Origin: F1-60-MAGs163 sp046091165
Lineage (GTDB): Bacteria > Actinomycetota > Thermoleophilia > Solirubrobacterales > Solirubrobacteraceae
DNA: 7,878 nucleotides
Direction of reading: 5' to 3'
NCBI GenBank assembly: GCA_046091165.1
Contig: JBJTBE010000068.1
Coordinates: 1-7,878, forward strand
Shown piece after piece: positions 1-5,419 of this stretch. The translations under genes and the position numbers were made by a program. The notes under the pieces are model-generated. The model did no database searches and was not told the DNA's origin. It saw only the letters and a program-made list of their open reading frames with translations. Within the stretch, counting starts at the first letter, position 1; each line of letters begins with the position of its first letter.

Positions 1-1332
1 GCGGCGACCGTGCCGTGGCCTCCGGGGCCGCGCGGCTTCAGCCTCCCGCGCACGCGGCAGTACGCCCGCAACCCCCTGCCGCTGATGATTGACCTCTACG
101 AGCGCTACGGGCCCGTCTACACGCTGAAGGTCCTGCACTTCAACGTCGTGATGATGCTCGGGCCCGAGGCCAACCACTACATGCTCGTCTCCAGCGCCTC
201 CAACTTCCGCTGGCGCGAGGGGCACATGCGCGACCTGATCCCCCTGCTGGGTGACGGCCTGCTGACCATCGACGGAACGCTCCACCGCTCCTCGCGCAAG
301 CTGATGATCCCCGCCTTCCACCGCGAGAAGATCCGCTCGGCCACGGAGATCATGGAGGAGGAGGTCGCCGCCGCGGTCGACACCCTGGTTCCCGGCCAGG
401 TGATCGACCTATACGACTGGACCCGCCACCTGGCCCTGCGGATCGCGATGCGCGCCCTCTTCGGGCTCGATCCGGACCTCGCCCGCGCCGGCGACTTCGA
501 CGCCGCCGAGGAGTTCGAGGCCGCCCTCTCCTTCCACGCCCGCGACGTGGCCATGCAGCTGGCGCGCGGGCCGGGCACCCCCTACGCGCAGGTACTCAAG
601 AGCCGCGCCCGCCTCGATGAGCTGGTCTATGCCGAGATCGCCAGCCGCCGCCAGAGCGGCCGGCGGGGCGACGACGTCCTCTCGCTCCTGCTCGACTCGT
701 CCTTCGAGGACGGCGAGCCGCTCAGCGACAAGCAGATCCGCGACCACGTGATGACGCTGCTCTTCGCCGGCCACGACACGACCACCTCGACGGTGGCCTT
801 CATGTTCTACGAGCTCTCGCGCAACCCCGAGCTCCTGGAGTCGCCGCAGATAACCCCGGAGATGATCCTCGACGAGACGCTGCGCATGTACCCGCCGGCC
901 TACATCGGCCCGCGCAGGTCGGTAGATCCCTACGAGTTCGCCGGCGTGACCGTCCCCGGCAACGTCCACGTCAACTACTGCTCGTGGGCCAGCCACCACC
1001 TGCCCGACGTGTGGGACGAGCCGGAGCGCTTCGACCCGCTGCGCTTCACCGAGGAGGGCAAGGCCGCCCTGCGCAAGGGCCAGTACATCCCGTTCGGCGG
1101 CGGCTCACGCACCTGCATCGGCATGCGCTTCGGCCAGGCGGAGATCGGCGTGATCATGCGCTCGGTGCTCGAGCGTTTCCGCCTCGAGCTGATCCCCGGC
1201 TACGAGCTGGACACCCGCCTGGCGCCGACCCTTTCACCGCGGCGCGGGATGCCGATGACGGTGTGCGCGGCCGGGCCGGCGCCGATCCTCGACTCGAGCT
1301 CCGAGCCGGCGGTAGAGCCGGCCGTCGCCTGA
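1..1332 (+). CDS. Cytochrome P450 (5' end possibly outside the window)
   Basis: Heme-thiolate monooxygenase, expected to insert one O2-derived oxygen into an organic substrate using electrons from a redox partner; none is encoded nearby. Residue numbers count from the GTG at 10. The N-terminus has the proline-rich PPGPRG hinge (5-9) without a membrane anchor, so the protein is probably cytosolic. The C-helix (about 90-108) has the basic RSSRK followed by PAFHREKI. The I-helix oxygen-activation motif is AGHDTT (253-258), the K-helix ExxR is E289-R292, PERF follows, and the heme loop FGGGSRTCIG (362-371) has Cys369 as iron ligand. The length of 440 aa is normal. The frame stays open to base 1 and no ribosome binding site is visible before the GTG, so the true start may lie further left. 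The I-helix to K-helix segment is short while the K-helix to Cys distance is long (see findings). Substrate and CYP family cannot be assigned. Family certain; start uncertain. Confidence 0.95.
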   Translation, partial: AATVPWPPGPRGFSLPRTRQYARNPLPLMIDLYERYGPVYTLKVLHFNVVMMLGPEANHYMLVSSASNFRWREGHMRDLIPLLGDGLLTIDGTLHRSSRKLMIPAFHREKIRSATEIMEEEVAAAVDTLVPGQVIDLYDWTRHLALRIAMRALFGLDPDLARAGDFDAAEEFEAALSFHARDVAMQLARGPGTPYAQVLKSRARLDELVYAEIASRRQSGRRGDDVLSLLLDSSFEDGEPLSDKQIRDHVMTLLFAGHDTTTSTVAFMFYELSRNPELLESPQITPEMILDETLRMYPPAYIGPRRSVDPYEFAGVTVPGNVHVNYCSWASHHLPDVWDEPERFDPLRFTEEGKAALRKGQYIPFGGGSRTCIGMRFGQAEIGVIMRSVLERFRLELIPGYELDTRLAPTLSPRRGMPMTVCAAGPAPILDSSSEPAVEPAVA

Positions 1333-1365
1333 ACGCCCGGGCGCCCGCACGACCGACTCCGGAGA

Positions 1366-1407
1366 CGCGAAAGCCGGCGCCGGGAAGAATCCCGACGCCG
1401 GCTCGCG
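1366..1407. terminator. Stem-loop between convergent P450 and membrane-protein genes
   Basis: Arms 1373-1385 and 1390-1402 pair over 13 positions with one mismatch around a 4-base loop. After a two-base bulge (1371-1372), cgcga (1366-1370) pairs with tcgcg (1403-1407). It sits 33 bp after the P450 stop and 23 bp from the stop of the minus-strand gene, so it can serve both directions. No T-tract follows on either strand, so it is at best an atypical intrinsic terminator. Confidence 0.6.
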
Positions 1408-1430
1408 TGACCGCAGGAGTTCTTCGGCGG

Positions 1431-2183
1431 CTAGGCGGCCGGGGCCGGCGGCTCGCCGCCGGGATGGGCCGTGCCAGGAGCCGGCATGCCCATTGAACCC
1501 TGGCCGTGCGCACCGAGCAACGCGTAGTAGACCGTCGGGACGATCACCGCAATCCACGGGTAGATGAGTACCGCCAGGAAGACGAACACAAATACCCCGA
1601 GGATCGGGACGGCAGCCGCTATCAGCCCCGCAATGATGAACACGACAAAGACGGCGATGTAGATCAGGATGGACAGACCGAGCAGCCGCCAGCGGTTGTG
1701 CTTGGTGAGCTCGCCGCTACGGCTCATCGACTCGAAGACGCCCTTGTCCTCGATGATCAGGACCGGGACGGCGACGAACCAGATCAGGCTCAGGATGATC
1801 CCCGGGATGATGAGGAAGATGAAGCCGATGAAGATCAGGATTCCGGTCACGATCGAGAGCCCGAGCAGCGGAAGGAGCCGGGGGTTGATGCTCTTGATGA
1901 GCTCGCCGACCGACCAGTCGACCTTGCCGTCCTCGCGAACGTCCTGGACGACCCGCGCAAACGCACCCTGGATGTAGAGGAAGGCCACCAGCGACGCGAG
2001 CGAGTAGATGAGGTTGATGATCATCGACTTGTCCGCGAAGTATCCGAGGATCGCGACCGGGACGAGGAAGATCAGGGCAATGATCCAGATCGTGCTGAAG
2101 GCCTTCTTCCAGGTATCGGTGGCCTCGCTGAATATTCCACTGATGTCGAAGTGGCCCGACGGACTGCTGCCTGCGGTAGTCAT
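1431..2183 (-). CDS. Multi-pass membrane protein, GPDPase_memb/YciC-like fold
   Basis: Integral membrane protein of 250 aa with no catalytic motif. A soluble N-terminus (about 1-28) leads to roughly six hydrophobic segments near 30-50, 55-76, 102-127, 128-145, 167-190 and 193-220. A Pro/Gly/Ala-rich tail (225-250) is probably cytoplasmic. Between helices 4 and 5 lies GVFESMSRSGELT followed by RWRLLGL (about 148-170). This resembles the amphipathic S/L-rich element typical of membrane families related to the glycerophosphodiester phosphodiesterase membrane domain and YciC/DUF975-like proteins, so I infer a shared fold but no function. The ATG at 2183 is supported by AAGGAG at 2195-2200. The gene lies 46 bp downstream of trpB2 on the same strand and may be cotranscribed. 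The long charged ORF on the opposite strand is its antisense shadow. Confidence 0.85.
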   Translation of the reverse strand: MTTAGSSPSGHFDISGIFSEATDTWKKAFSTIWIIALIFLVPVAILGYFADKSMIINLIYSLASLVAFLYIQGAFARVVQDVREDGKVDWSVGELIKSINPRLLPLLGLSIVTGILIFIGFIFLIIPGIILSLIWFVAVPVLIIEDKGVFESMSRSGELTKHNRWRLLGLSILIYIAVFVVFIIAGLIAAAVPILGVFVFVFLAVLIYPWIAVIVPTVYYALLGAHGQGSMGMPAPGTAHPGGEPPAPAA

Positions 2184-2188
2184 TTCGT

Positions 2189-2207
2189 TGAAATCTCCTT
2201 GATTTCA
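2189..2207 (-). promoter_or_regulatory. Shine-Dalgarno presented in a hairpin loop
   Basis: On the minus-strand mRNA, TGAAATC and GATTTCA form a perfect 7-bp stem closing a 5-base loop AAGGA. The ribosome binding site AAGGAG (2195-2200) is therefore the loop plus the first stem base, 11 bases before the ATG at 2183. The stem is A/T-rich and weak. Pairing is seen directly; any effect on translation is inferred. Confidence 0.45.
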
Positions 2208-2210
2208 GGG

Positions 2211-2216
2211 TTTATA
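2211..2216 (-). promoter_or_regulatory. Possible -10 element (TATAAA) for the membrane-protein gene
   Basis: TATAAA on the minus strand lies in the trpB2/membrane-protein gap and is A/T-rich against a high-GC background. There is no convincing -35 hexamer 16-18 bp upstream, where the sequence is the trpB2 stop-codon hairpin. If used, transcription would begin near 2204, inside the 5' arm of the hairpin that holds the ribosome binding site. Confidence 0.2.
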
Positions 2217-2218
2217 GG

Positions 2219-2237
2219 CCCTCTGAATCTCAGAGGG
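2219..2237 (-). terminator. Hairpin overlapping the trpB2 stop codon
   Basis: A perfect 8-bp inverted repeat (2219-2226 with 2230-2237) encloses a 3-base loop, and the trpB2 stop codon (2230-2232) lies in one arm. No T-tract follows on the minus strand. It could be a weak terminator, an mRNA 3'-end stabiliser or an intercistronic processing site. Confidence 0.4.
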
Positions 2238-3594
2238 ACGGAACTCCTTCGGGCAGATTCGACACTGCCGCGTCCATATCCTCCTGTGAGAACTCCGGAT
2301 CTTCAAGGGTTCCGGCCAGGAAGGCATCGTAGGCGGCCAGGTCGAAGTTGCCGTGGCCGCAGAGCCCGAACAGGATCACCCGCTCCTCCCCGGCCTCCTT
2401 GGCGGCCAGCGCCTCCTCGATCGTCCCGCTGATCGCGTGGGTCGGCTCGGGCGCCGGGATGATCCCCTCGGTCTGGGCGAAGGTCGTCCCGTTGCGGAAG
2501 CACTCGTTCTGGTTGTAGGCGCGGGCCTCCACGAGCCCCTCGTGAACGAGCGCCGAAACCAGCGGCGAGTCGCCGTGGAAGCGCAGGCCGCCGGCGTGCA
2601 TCGACGGCGGCACGAACTTATGGCCCAGCGTGTACATCGGCATGATTGGGGTCATCCCCGCGATGTCGCCGTGGTCGTAGGCGTAGACGCCCTTGGTGAG
2701 GGTCGGGCAGGCCGCCGGCTCGGTGGCCAGGTACCGCGTCTTGGTCCCGTCGCGCAGGTTGCGCCTCAGCCACGGGATCGTCAGGCCGCCGAAGTTGGAG
2801 CCGCCGCCGACACAGCCAACGATCACGTCGGGCTCCTCGCCGGCCATCTCCCTCGGCAGGATGCGCTCCCGGCCGATCCCCGTCTGGTGGAGCAGCACGT
2901 GACCGAGGACCGATCCCAGCGCGTAGTTGGTGTCCGGGTCCTGGGCGGCCACCTCGACCGCCTCGGAGATCGCGATGCCCAGTGAGCCGGAGTCGTGCTG
3001 GGCGTTGTCCCGCCCGGCCTGGGTCAGCTGGGAGGGAGAGCGGTGGACGGTCGCCCCCCAGGTCTCCATCGCCGAGCGGCGGTAGGGCTTCTGGTCGTAG
3101 GAGCCGCCGACCATGAAGACCTCGCACTCCAGCCCGAACAGCCCGCAGGCAAAGGCCAGCGAGGAGCCCCACTGGCCGGCGCCGGTCTCGGTGGCGAGCT
3201 TCTTGATCCCGGCCTTGGCGTTCTCGAAGGCCTGCGGGACGGCGGTGTTGGGCTTGTGCGAGCCCGACGGCGAGACGCCCTCGTACTTGTAATAGATATG
3301 CGCCGGCGTATCGAGCGCCTTCTCGAGGCGGCGGGCGCGGTAGAGCGGGGTCGGGCGCCAGAGCCGGTAGGCGTCGCGCACCTCCTCGGGGATCTCGACC
3401 TCGGGCTCGGGGGTCATCTCCTGCTCGAGCAGGCCGGGCGGGAAGATCGCCAGCAGCTCCTCCGGGGCGGCCGGCTCCTTGGTGGCGGGGCTGAGCGGGG
3501 GCAGCGGCTCGCCGGGCAGGTCGGGCATGAGGTTGATCCAGTGGGTGGGGATCTGGTCCTCGTCCAGCAGGTACTTGGTCGTCTCGTCCGACAT
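2230..3594 (-). CDS. trpB2: TrpB2-type tryptophan synthase beta-like protein
   Basis: PLP-dependent fold-type II enzyme, expected to condense indole with L-serine (or a related donor) to L-tryptophan in the cytosol. TrpB2 proteins generally do not depend on TrpA as TrpB1 does, and no trpA or other trp gene is nearby, which fits indole salvage. From the ATG at 3594 the protein is 454 aa, with the long N-terminal extension typical of TrpB2 (to about 75). The core has WRPTPLY (79-85), the PLP Schiff-base lysine K114 in GSHKPN, catalytic glutamate E136 in TETGAGQW (22 residues later, as for K87/E109 in Salmonella TrpB), and the phosphate loop GGGSN (263-267). The C-terminal motif reads LCGHGNFD (411-418), with Cys412 where TrpB1 has Ser. 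The start is fixed by AAGGAG at 3604-3609; a longer in-frame extension would run into the divergent neighbour. TrpB2 class is firm; the in vivo substrate is inferred. Confidence 0.93.
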   Translation of the reverse strand: MSDETTKYLLDEDQIPTHWINLMPDLPGEPLPPLSPATKEPAAPEELLAIFPPGLLEQEMTPEPEVEIPEEVRDAYRLWRPTPLYRARRLEKALDTPAHIYYKYEGVSPSGSHKPNTAVPQAFENAKAGIKKLATETGAGQWGSSLAFACGLFGLECEVFMVGGSYDQKPYRRSAMETWGATVHRSPSQLTQAGRDNAQHDSGSLGIAISEAVEVAAQDPDTNYALGSVLGHVLLHQTGIGRERILPREMAGEEPDVIVGCVGGGSNFGGLTIPWLRRNLRDGTKTRYLATEPAACPTLTKGVYAYDHGDIAGMTPIMPMYTLGHKFVPPSMHAGGLRFHGDSPLVSALVHEGLVEARAYNQNECFRNGTTFAQTEGIIPAPEPTHAISGTIEEALAAKEAGEERVILFGLCGHGNFDLAAYDAFLAGTLEDPEFSQEDMDAAVSNLPEGVPSL

Positions 3595-3603
3595 TCCGGC
3601 TCG

Positions 3604-3609
3604 CTCCTT
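3604..3609 (-). promoter_or_regulatory. Ribosome binding site of trpB2
   Basis: AAGGAG lies nine bases upstream of the ATG at 3592-3594. It selects this start over the upstream in-frame start at 3813, which would overlap the divergent flavoprotein gene. Confidence 0.8.
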
Positions 3610-3635
3610 ACGGTTTCCTTGGGAAGGACAGCATC

Positions 3636-3649
3636 CTATCCCCGGATAG
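3636..3649. promoter_or_regulatory. Short dyad in the divergent trpB2/renalase region
   Basis: Inverted repeat ctatcc-cc-ggatag, six base pairs with a 2-base centre, in the 66-bp gap between the divergent starts (3594 and 3661). On the minus strand it overlaps TAGGAT (3633-3638), a fair -10 match for trpB2, though no good -35 is visible. Its place suggests a shared operator, but it is short enough to be chance. Confidence 0.3.
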
Positions 3650-3660
3650 CCTCCGGATGT

Positions 3661-4590
3661 ATGGAAATTGCGGTCATCGGGGCGGGACCGGCCGGCCTGG
3701 CGTGCGCCCGGGCGCTTTCCGCGGGCGGGCACGCGGTCGTCGTGTTCGAGAAGAGCCGGGGCCCGGGCGGGCGCATGTCCAGCCGACGGGCCGGGGAGCT
3801 GCGCTTCGACCACGGCTGCCCGATGCTGGAGGAGGGTGCCGCCGTGAGCGCATTCCGCGCGGCCGGGGCCGAGGTGGAGCGGTTCGCGGACGGCGTCGTC
3901 TGCTCACCGGCGATGAACGCCGGGGCGAAGGCGCTCGCCGAGGGGATCGAGGTTCGCAGCCAGGTAGAGGTCGAGCGCGTGGCCGGGGCCCCCGGCGGCC
4001 TGGAGCTGTTCGCGGGCGGGCGGAGTGCCGGGGTCTTCGAGCGGGTGGTGGTCACCGCGCCGGCCCCGCAGGCGGCCAACCTGCTCGCCGACGTGGCGCC
4101 GGCGCTGGCCGACCGGGCCGCGCAGGCCCGCTTCTCGCCCTGCTGGGCGGTGATGGCGGCGTGGGAGGACGAGCGGCTTCCCGGCGACGTGGACCTCGTT
4201 CGCGACCCGTTCCCCGAGGCCGAGCTGGCATGGGCGGTGCGCGAGTCGGCCAAGCCCGGTCGCGAGCCCGGCGAGCGCTGGACCCTCCAGGCTGGCCCCC
4301 GGTGGAGCGAGGAGCACCTCGAGGCCGAACCGATCGAGGTCGAGCGCCACCTGCTCGGCGCGCTCGGGGGCGCCCTGCAGGCCGGGGGAGCGCTCCCCCC
4401 GCCCGACTTCCTCGCCGCCCACCGCTGGCGCTACTCGCGGGTGACGGGGGCCCTTGGGGAGCCGTTCCTGCTTGACGAGCTGGTCGGCATCGGCGCCTCC
4501 GGCGACTGGTGCGGCCCGGGCGGCGGGGTGGACGGGGCGCTGGCCGGCGGCGAGGCGCTCGCGGACGGCATAATCAGCGGGCGCCCGTAG
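3661..4590 (+). CDS. Renalase-like FAD-dependent oxidoreductase
   Basis: Flavoprotein of 309 aa in the renalase/amine-oxidase-like group. Characterised renalases oxidise aberrant dihydro-NAD(P) isomers back to NAD(P)+, so metabolite repair is the best guess; the substrate here is inferred. The N-terminal Rossmann motif VIGAGPAG has glycines at 7, 9 and 12 and the ribose-binding E30. GPGGRMSSRR (34-43) and RFDHG (48-52) follow. A second FAD-contact region VTAPAPQA (131-138), the renalase-like HRWRYSRV (254-261) and the C-terminal FAD signature GDWCGPGGGVDGA (281-293) complete the fold. There is no signal peptide, so it is probably cytosolic. The ATG at 3661 gives the canonical short beta strand before GxGxxG; no good Shine-Dalgarno is visible, so it may be leaderless. 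It is divergent from trpB2. Its stop codon and the two preceding codons lie inside the downstream tRNA. It contains the rare codon ATA at 4570-4572. Confidence 0.88.
   Translation: MEIAVIGAGPAGLACARALSAGGHAVVVFEKSRGPGGRMSSRRAGELRFDHGCPMLEEGAAVSAFRAAGAEVERFADGVVCSPAMNAGAKALAEGIEVRSQVEVERVAGAPGGLELFAGGRSAGVFERVVVTAPAPQAANLLADVAPALADRAAQARFSPCWAVMAAWEDERLPGDVDLVRDPFPEAELAWAVRESAKPGREPGERWTLQAGPRWSEEHLEAEPIEVERHLLGALGGALQAGGALPPPDFLAAHRWRYSRVTGALGEPFLLDELVGIGASGDWCGPGGGVDGALAGGEALADGIISGRP
4569..4574 (+). promoter_or_regulatory. Possible -10 element for the tRNA pair
   Basis: CATAAT matches the TATAAT consensus at five of six positions, inside the GC-rich end of the renalase gene, and would place the transcript start near the first base of the tRNA at 4581. 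No good -35 is seen. The same bases encode the rare ATA codon. Confidence 0.3.
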
Positions 4591-4653
4591 CTCAGCGGTT
4601 AGAGCCCCCGACTCATAATCGGTCAGACGCTGGTTCGAATCCAGCCGGGCGCA
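4581..4653 (+). tRNA. tRNA with CAT anticodon, best read as tRNA-Ile2 (lysidine type)
   Basis: A full cloverleaf can be drawn by hand: acceptor 4581-4587 with 4646-4652 (7 bp), D-stem gctc/gagc (4590-4593, 4602-4605), anticodon stem 4607-4611 with 4619-4623, loop ctcataa with CAT at 4614-4616, T-stem gctgg/ccagc around ttcgaat, and discriminator A4653. CCA is not encoded. CAT could mean elongator Met or Ile2. Ile2 is favoured by C4-G69 and C5-G68, U12-A23, C29-G41, the short D-loop, and a T-stem identical to E. coli ileX as I recall it. If so, TilS would convert C34 to lysidine and the tRNA would read AUA. The 27-43 position is a C-T mismatch, so the anticodon stem has four pairs. The first ten bases overlap the renalase coding region. 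Confidence 0.9.
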
Positions 4654-4664
4654 CTTCCAGCGAC

Positions 4665-4700
4665 CCGCCCGCAGGGACCTGCCATCATCCCTGCGGGCGG
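4665..4700 (+). promoter_or_regulatory. Perfect 13-bp hairpin running into the tRNA-Val acceptor strand
   Basis: Arms 4665-4677 and 4688-4700 are perfectly complementary, with a 10-base loop. The 3' arm contains bases 1-6 of tRNA-Val (4695-4700), so this hairpin and the tRNA acceptor stem cannot form together. No T-tract follows. It may terminate tRNA-Ile transcription, shape the precursor or compete with tRNA folding. Confidence 0.55.
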
Positions 4701-4768
4701 TTAGCTCAGCTGGTTAGAGCACCTGTTTTACACACAGGGGGTCGCCGGTTCGAATCCGGCATCGCCCA
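4695..4768 (+). tRNA. tRNA-Val (anticodon TAC)
   Basis: Complete cloverleaf: acceptor 4695-4701 with 4761-4767 (7 bp, one G-T wobble), D-stem gctc/gagc with loop agctggtta, anticodon stem cctgt/acagg, loop tttacac with TAC at 4729-4731, variable gggtc, T-arm gccgg-ttcgaat-ccggc, and discriminator A4768. CCA is not encoded. It should read GTA and, by wobble, other valine codons. It lies 41 bases after the CAT tRNA and is probably cotranscribed with it. Confidence 0.96.
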
Positions 4769-4774
4769 CTGGTC

Positions 4775-4798
4775 GGGCCCGTGAGCTCCTCCGGGCCT
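4775..4798. terminator. Weak stem between tRNA-Val and the lipoprotein gene
   Basis: ggcccg (4776-4781) pairs with cgggcc (4792-4797) around a 10-base loop, with an extra G-T wobble outside (4775/4798). It lies seven bases after tRNA-Val and touches the stop codon of the convergent lipoprotein gene. There is no T-tract, so its role as terminator is uncertain. Confidence 0.4.
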
Positions 4799-5174
4799 AC
4801 TGGCCGGCGGACTGACTGCTCTCCGCGGTGATCACCTTCTCGAGCGCGGTGCCGAGTTCGGCCCCGTCGGCGGTGGTCAGCTCGTCGTTGTCGTTGACCT
4901 TCATCTTGACGTCGGTCGACTCGCCGGTCAGCTTGCCGGTGGCGGTGCAGGTGAAGGTCTCGTTCTTCTGCACGTTGTCCGGGCACTTGATCGTGATGCC
5001 GGCCTGCGAGGCGTCGGCCTCGGGAACGCCGGCGGCGGACAGGCCGGTCTGGAGGTTCTGGTTTACCTCCTTGTTGAGCGAGTTGACCGCTTCGGTCGGG
5101 TCGTATCCGCCACAGGCGGAGATCGCGAGCGCGACCCCCACGGCAGCGGCCACTGCCGGAACCATCTTCTTCAT
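4797..5174 (-). CDS. DUF4333-type lipoprotein
   Basis: Small secreted lipoprotein of 125 aa. The N-terminus MKK is followed by a hydrophobic stretch and the lipobox ISAC, with Cys21 as the predicted lipidation site, so the mature protein should sit on the outer face of the cytoplasmic membrane. The mature part has a helical spacer (about 24-48) and then the DUF4333-like core: a GV turn, IKCPDNV with Cys64, and TFTCTATG with Cys76. The two cysteines probably form the disulfide usual for such cores, and strands to about 105 follow. The domain is common in actinobacteria and its function is unknown. The ATG at 5174 gives a clean signal peptide and has GGAGAAAGG six bases upstream; the longer in-frame start at 5210 would put twelve extra residues before the signal. 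It is convergent with the tRNA pair and 83 bp downstream of the mini membrane-protein pair, so it probably has its own promoter. Confidence 0.88.
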   Translation of the reverse strand: MKKMVPAVAAAVGVALAISACGGYDPTEAVNSLNKEVNQNLQTGLSAAGVPEADASQAGITIKCPDNVQKNETFTCTATGKLTGESTDVKMKVNDNDELTTADGAELGTALEKVITAESSQSAGQ

Positions 5175-5180
5175 GCTGAA

Positions 5181-5189
5181 CCTTTCTCC
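5181..5189 (-). promoter_or_regulatory. Ribosome binding site of the lipoprotein gene
   Basis: GGAGAAAGG on the minus strand ends six bases before the ATG at 5172-5174 and supports starting the protein directly at the signal peptide. Confidence 0.55.
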
Positions 5190-5257
5190 AGGGGTCACTT
5201 GCGGAGGCAAACTACCGGAAATGGGGAACGTTGGCGCGCTGAGTTGGGCCGCGACCG

Positions 5258-5419
5258 CTACTGGCCGTCGGCGGGGCGGTCGGCGGCCTCGCCGGACGAG
5301 GAGCTCATCTCATCGTGGTAGCGCTGGTCGAGGATGGCGCCGTAGATGAGGCCGCCGATGGCGAAAACGACGAGCGCAGTAATCGCGAATCCGACCGCGA
5401 AGAGCGCTCCGCTGCTCAC
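5258..5419 (-). CDS. Tiny single-pass membrane protein (53 aa)
   Basis: Not a family I recognise. Starting at GTG (5417-5419), the 53-aa product has one hydrophobic segment (about residues 5-30, rich in A, V, I, F and G) ending in LIYGAILDQRY. A short hydrophilic Ser/Glu/Asp-rich tail (36-53) is likely cytoplasmic or extracytoplasmic depending on orientation. The GTG overlaps the TGA of the preceding gene as GTGA, a four-base overlap typical of translational coupling. That overlap is the main reason to believe this gene is real, since it is too short for ordinary ORF calling. No enzymatic or binding motif is visible. It may be a partner or accessory subunit of the upstream two-helix protein. 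Confidence 0.65.
   Translation of the reverse strand: MSSGALFAVGFAITALVVFAIGGLIYGAILDQRYHDEMSSSSGEAADRPADGQ

Noticed and set aside
409..999. Minus-strand ORF opposite the P450
   Set aside because: It is an antisense shadow with no domain, while the + strand carries every P450 signature motif.
1506..2432. Long + strand ORF encoding a protein very rich in D, E, R and Q
   Set aside because: It is antisense to the membrane-protein gene; hydrophobic codons read backwards give charged ones. The minus-strand gene has membrane helices, a family-like motif and a ribosome site.
2995..3660. Upstream extension of the + strand flavoprotein frame
   Set aside because: This part is antisense to trpB2, and the FAD-binding GxGxxG start places the true N-terminus at the ATG at 3661.
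3595..3813. N-terminal extension of trpB2 up to 3813
   Set aside because: It would overlap the divergent flavoprotein gene and is low-complexity, and a strong ribosome site precedes the ATG at 3594.
4509..4986. Short ORFs across the tRNA genes (on + at 4509-4784 and on - at 4714-4986)
   Set aside because: Their sequence is tRNA read as protein, a common false gene call, and they overlap two convincing cloverleaf structures.
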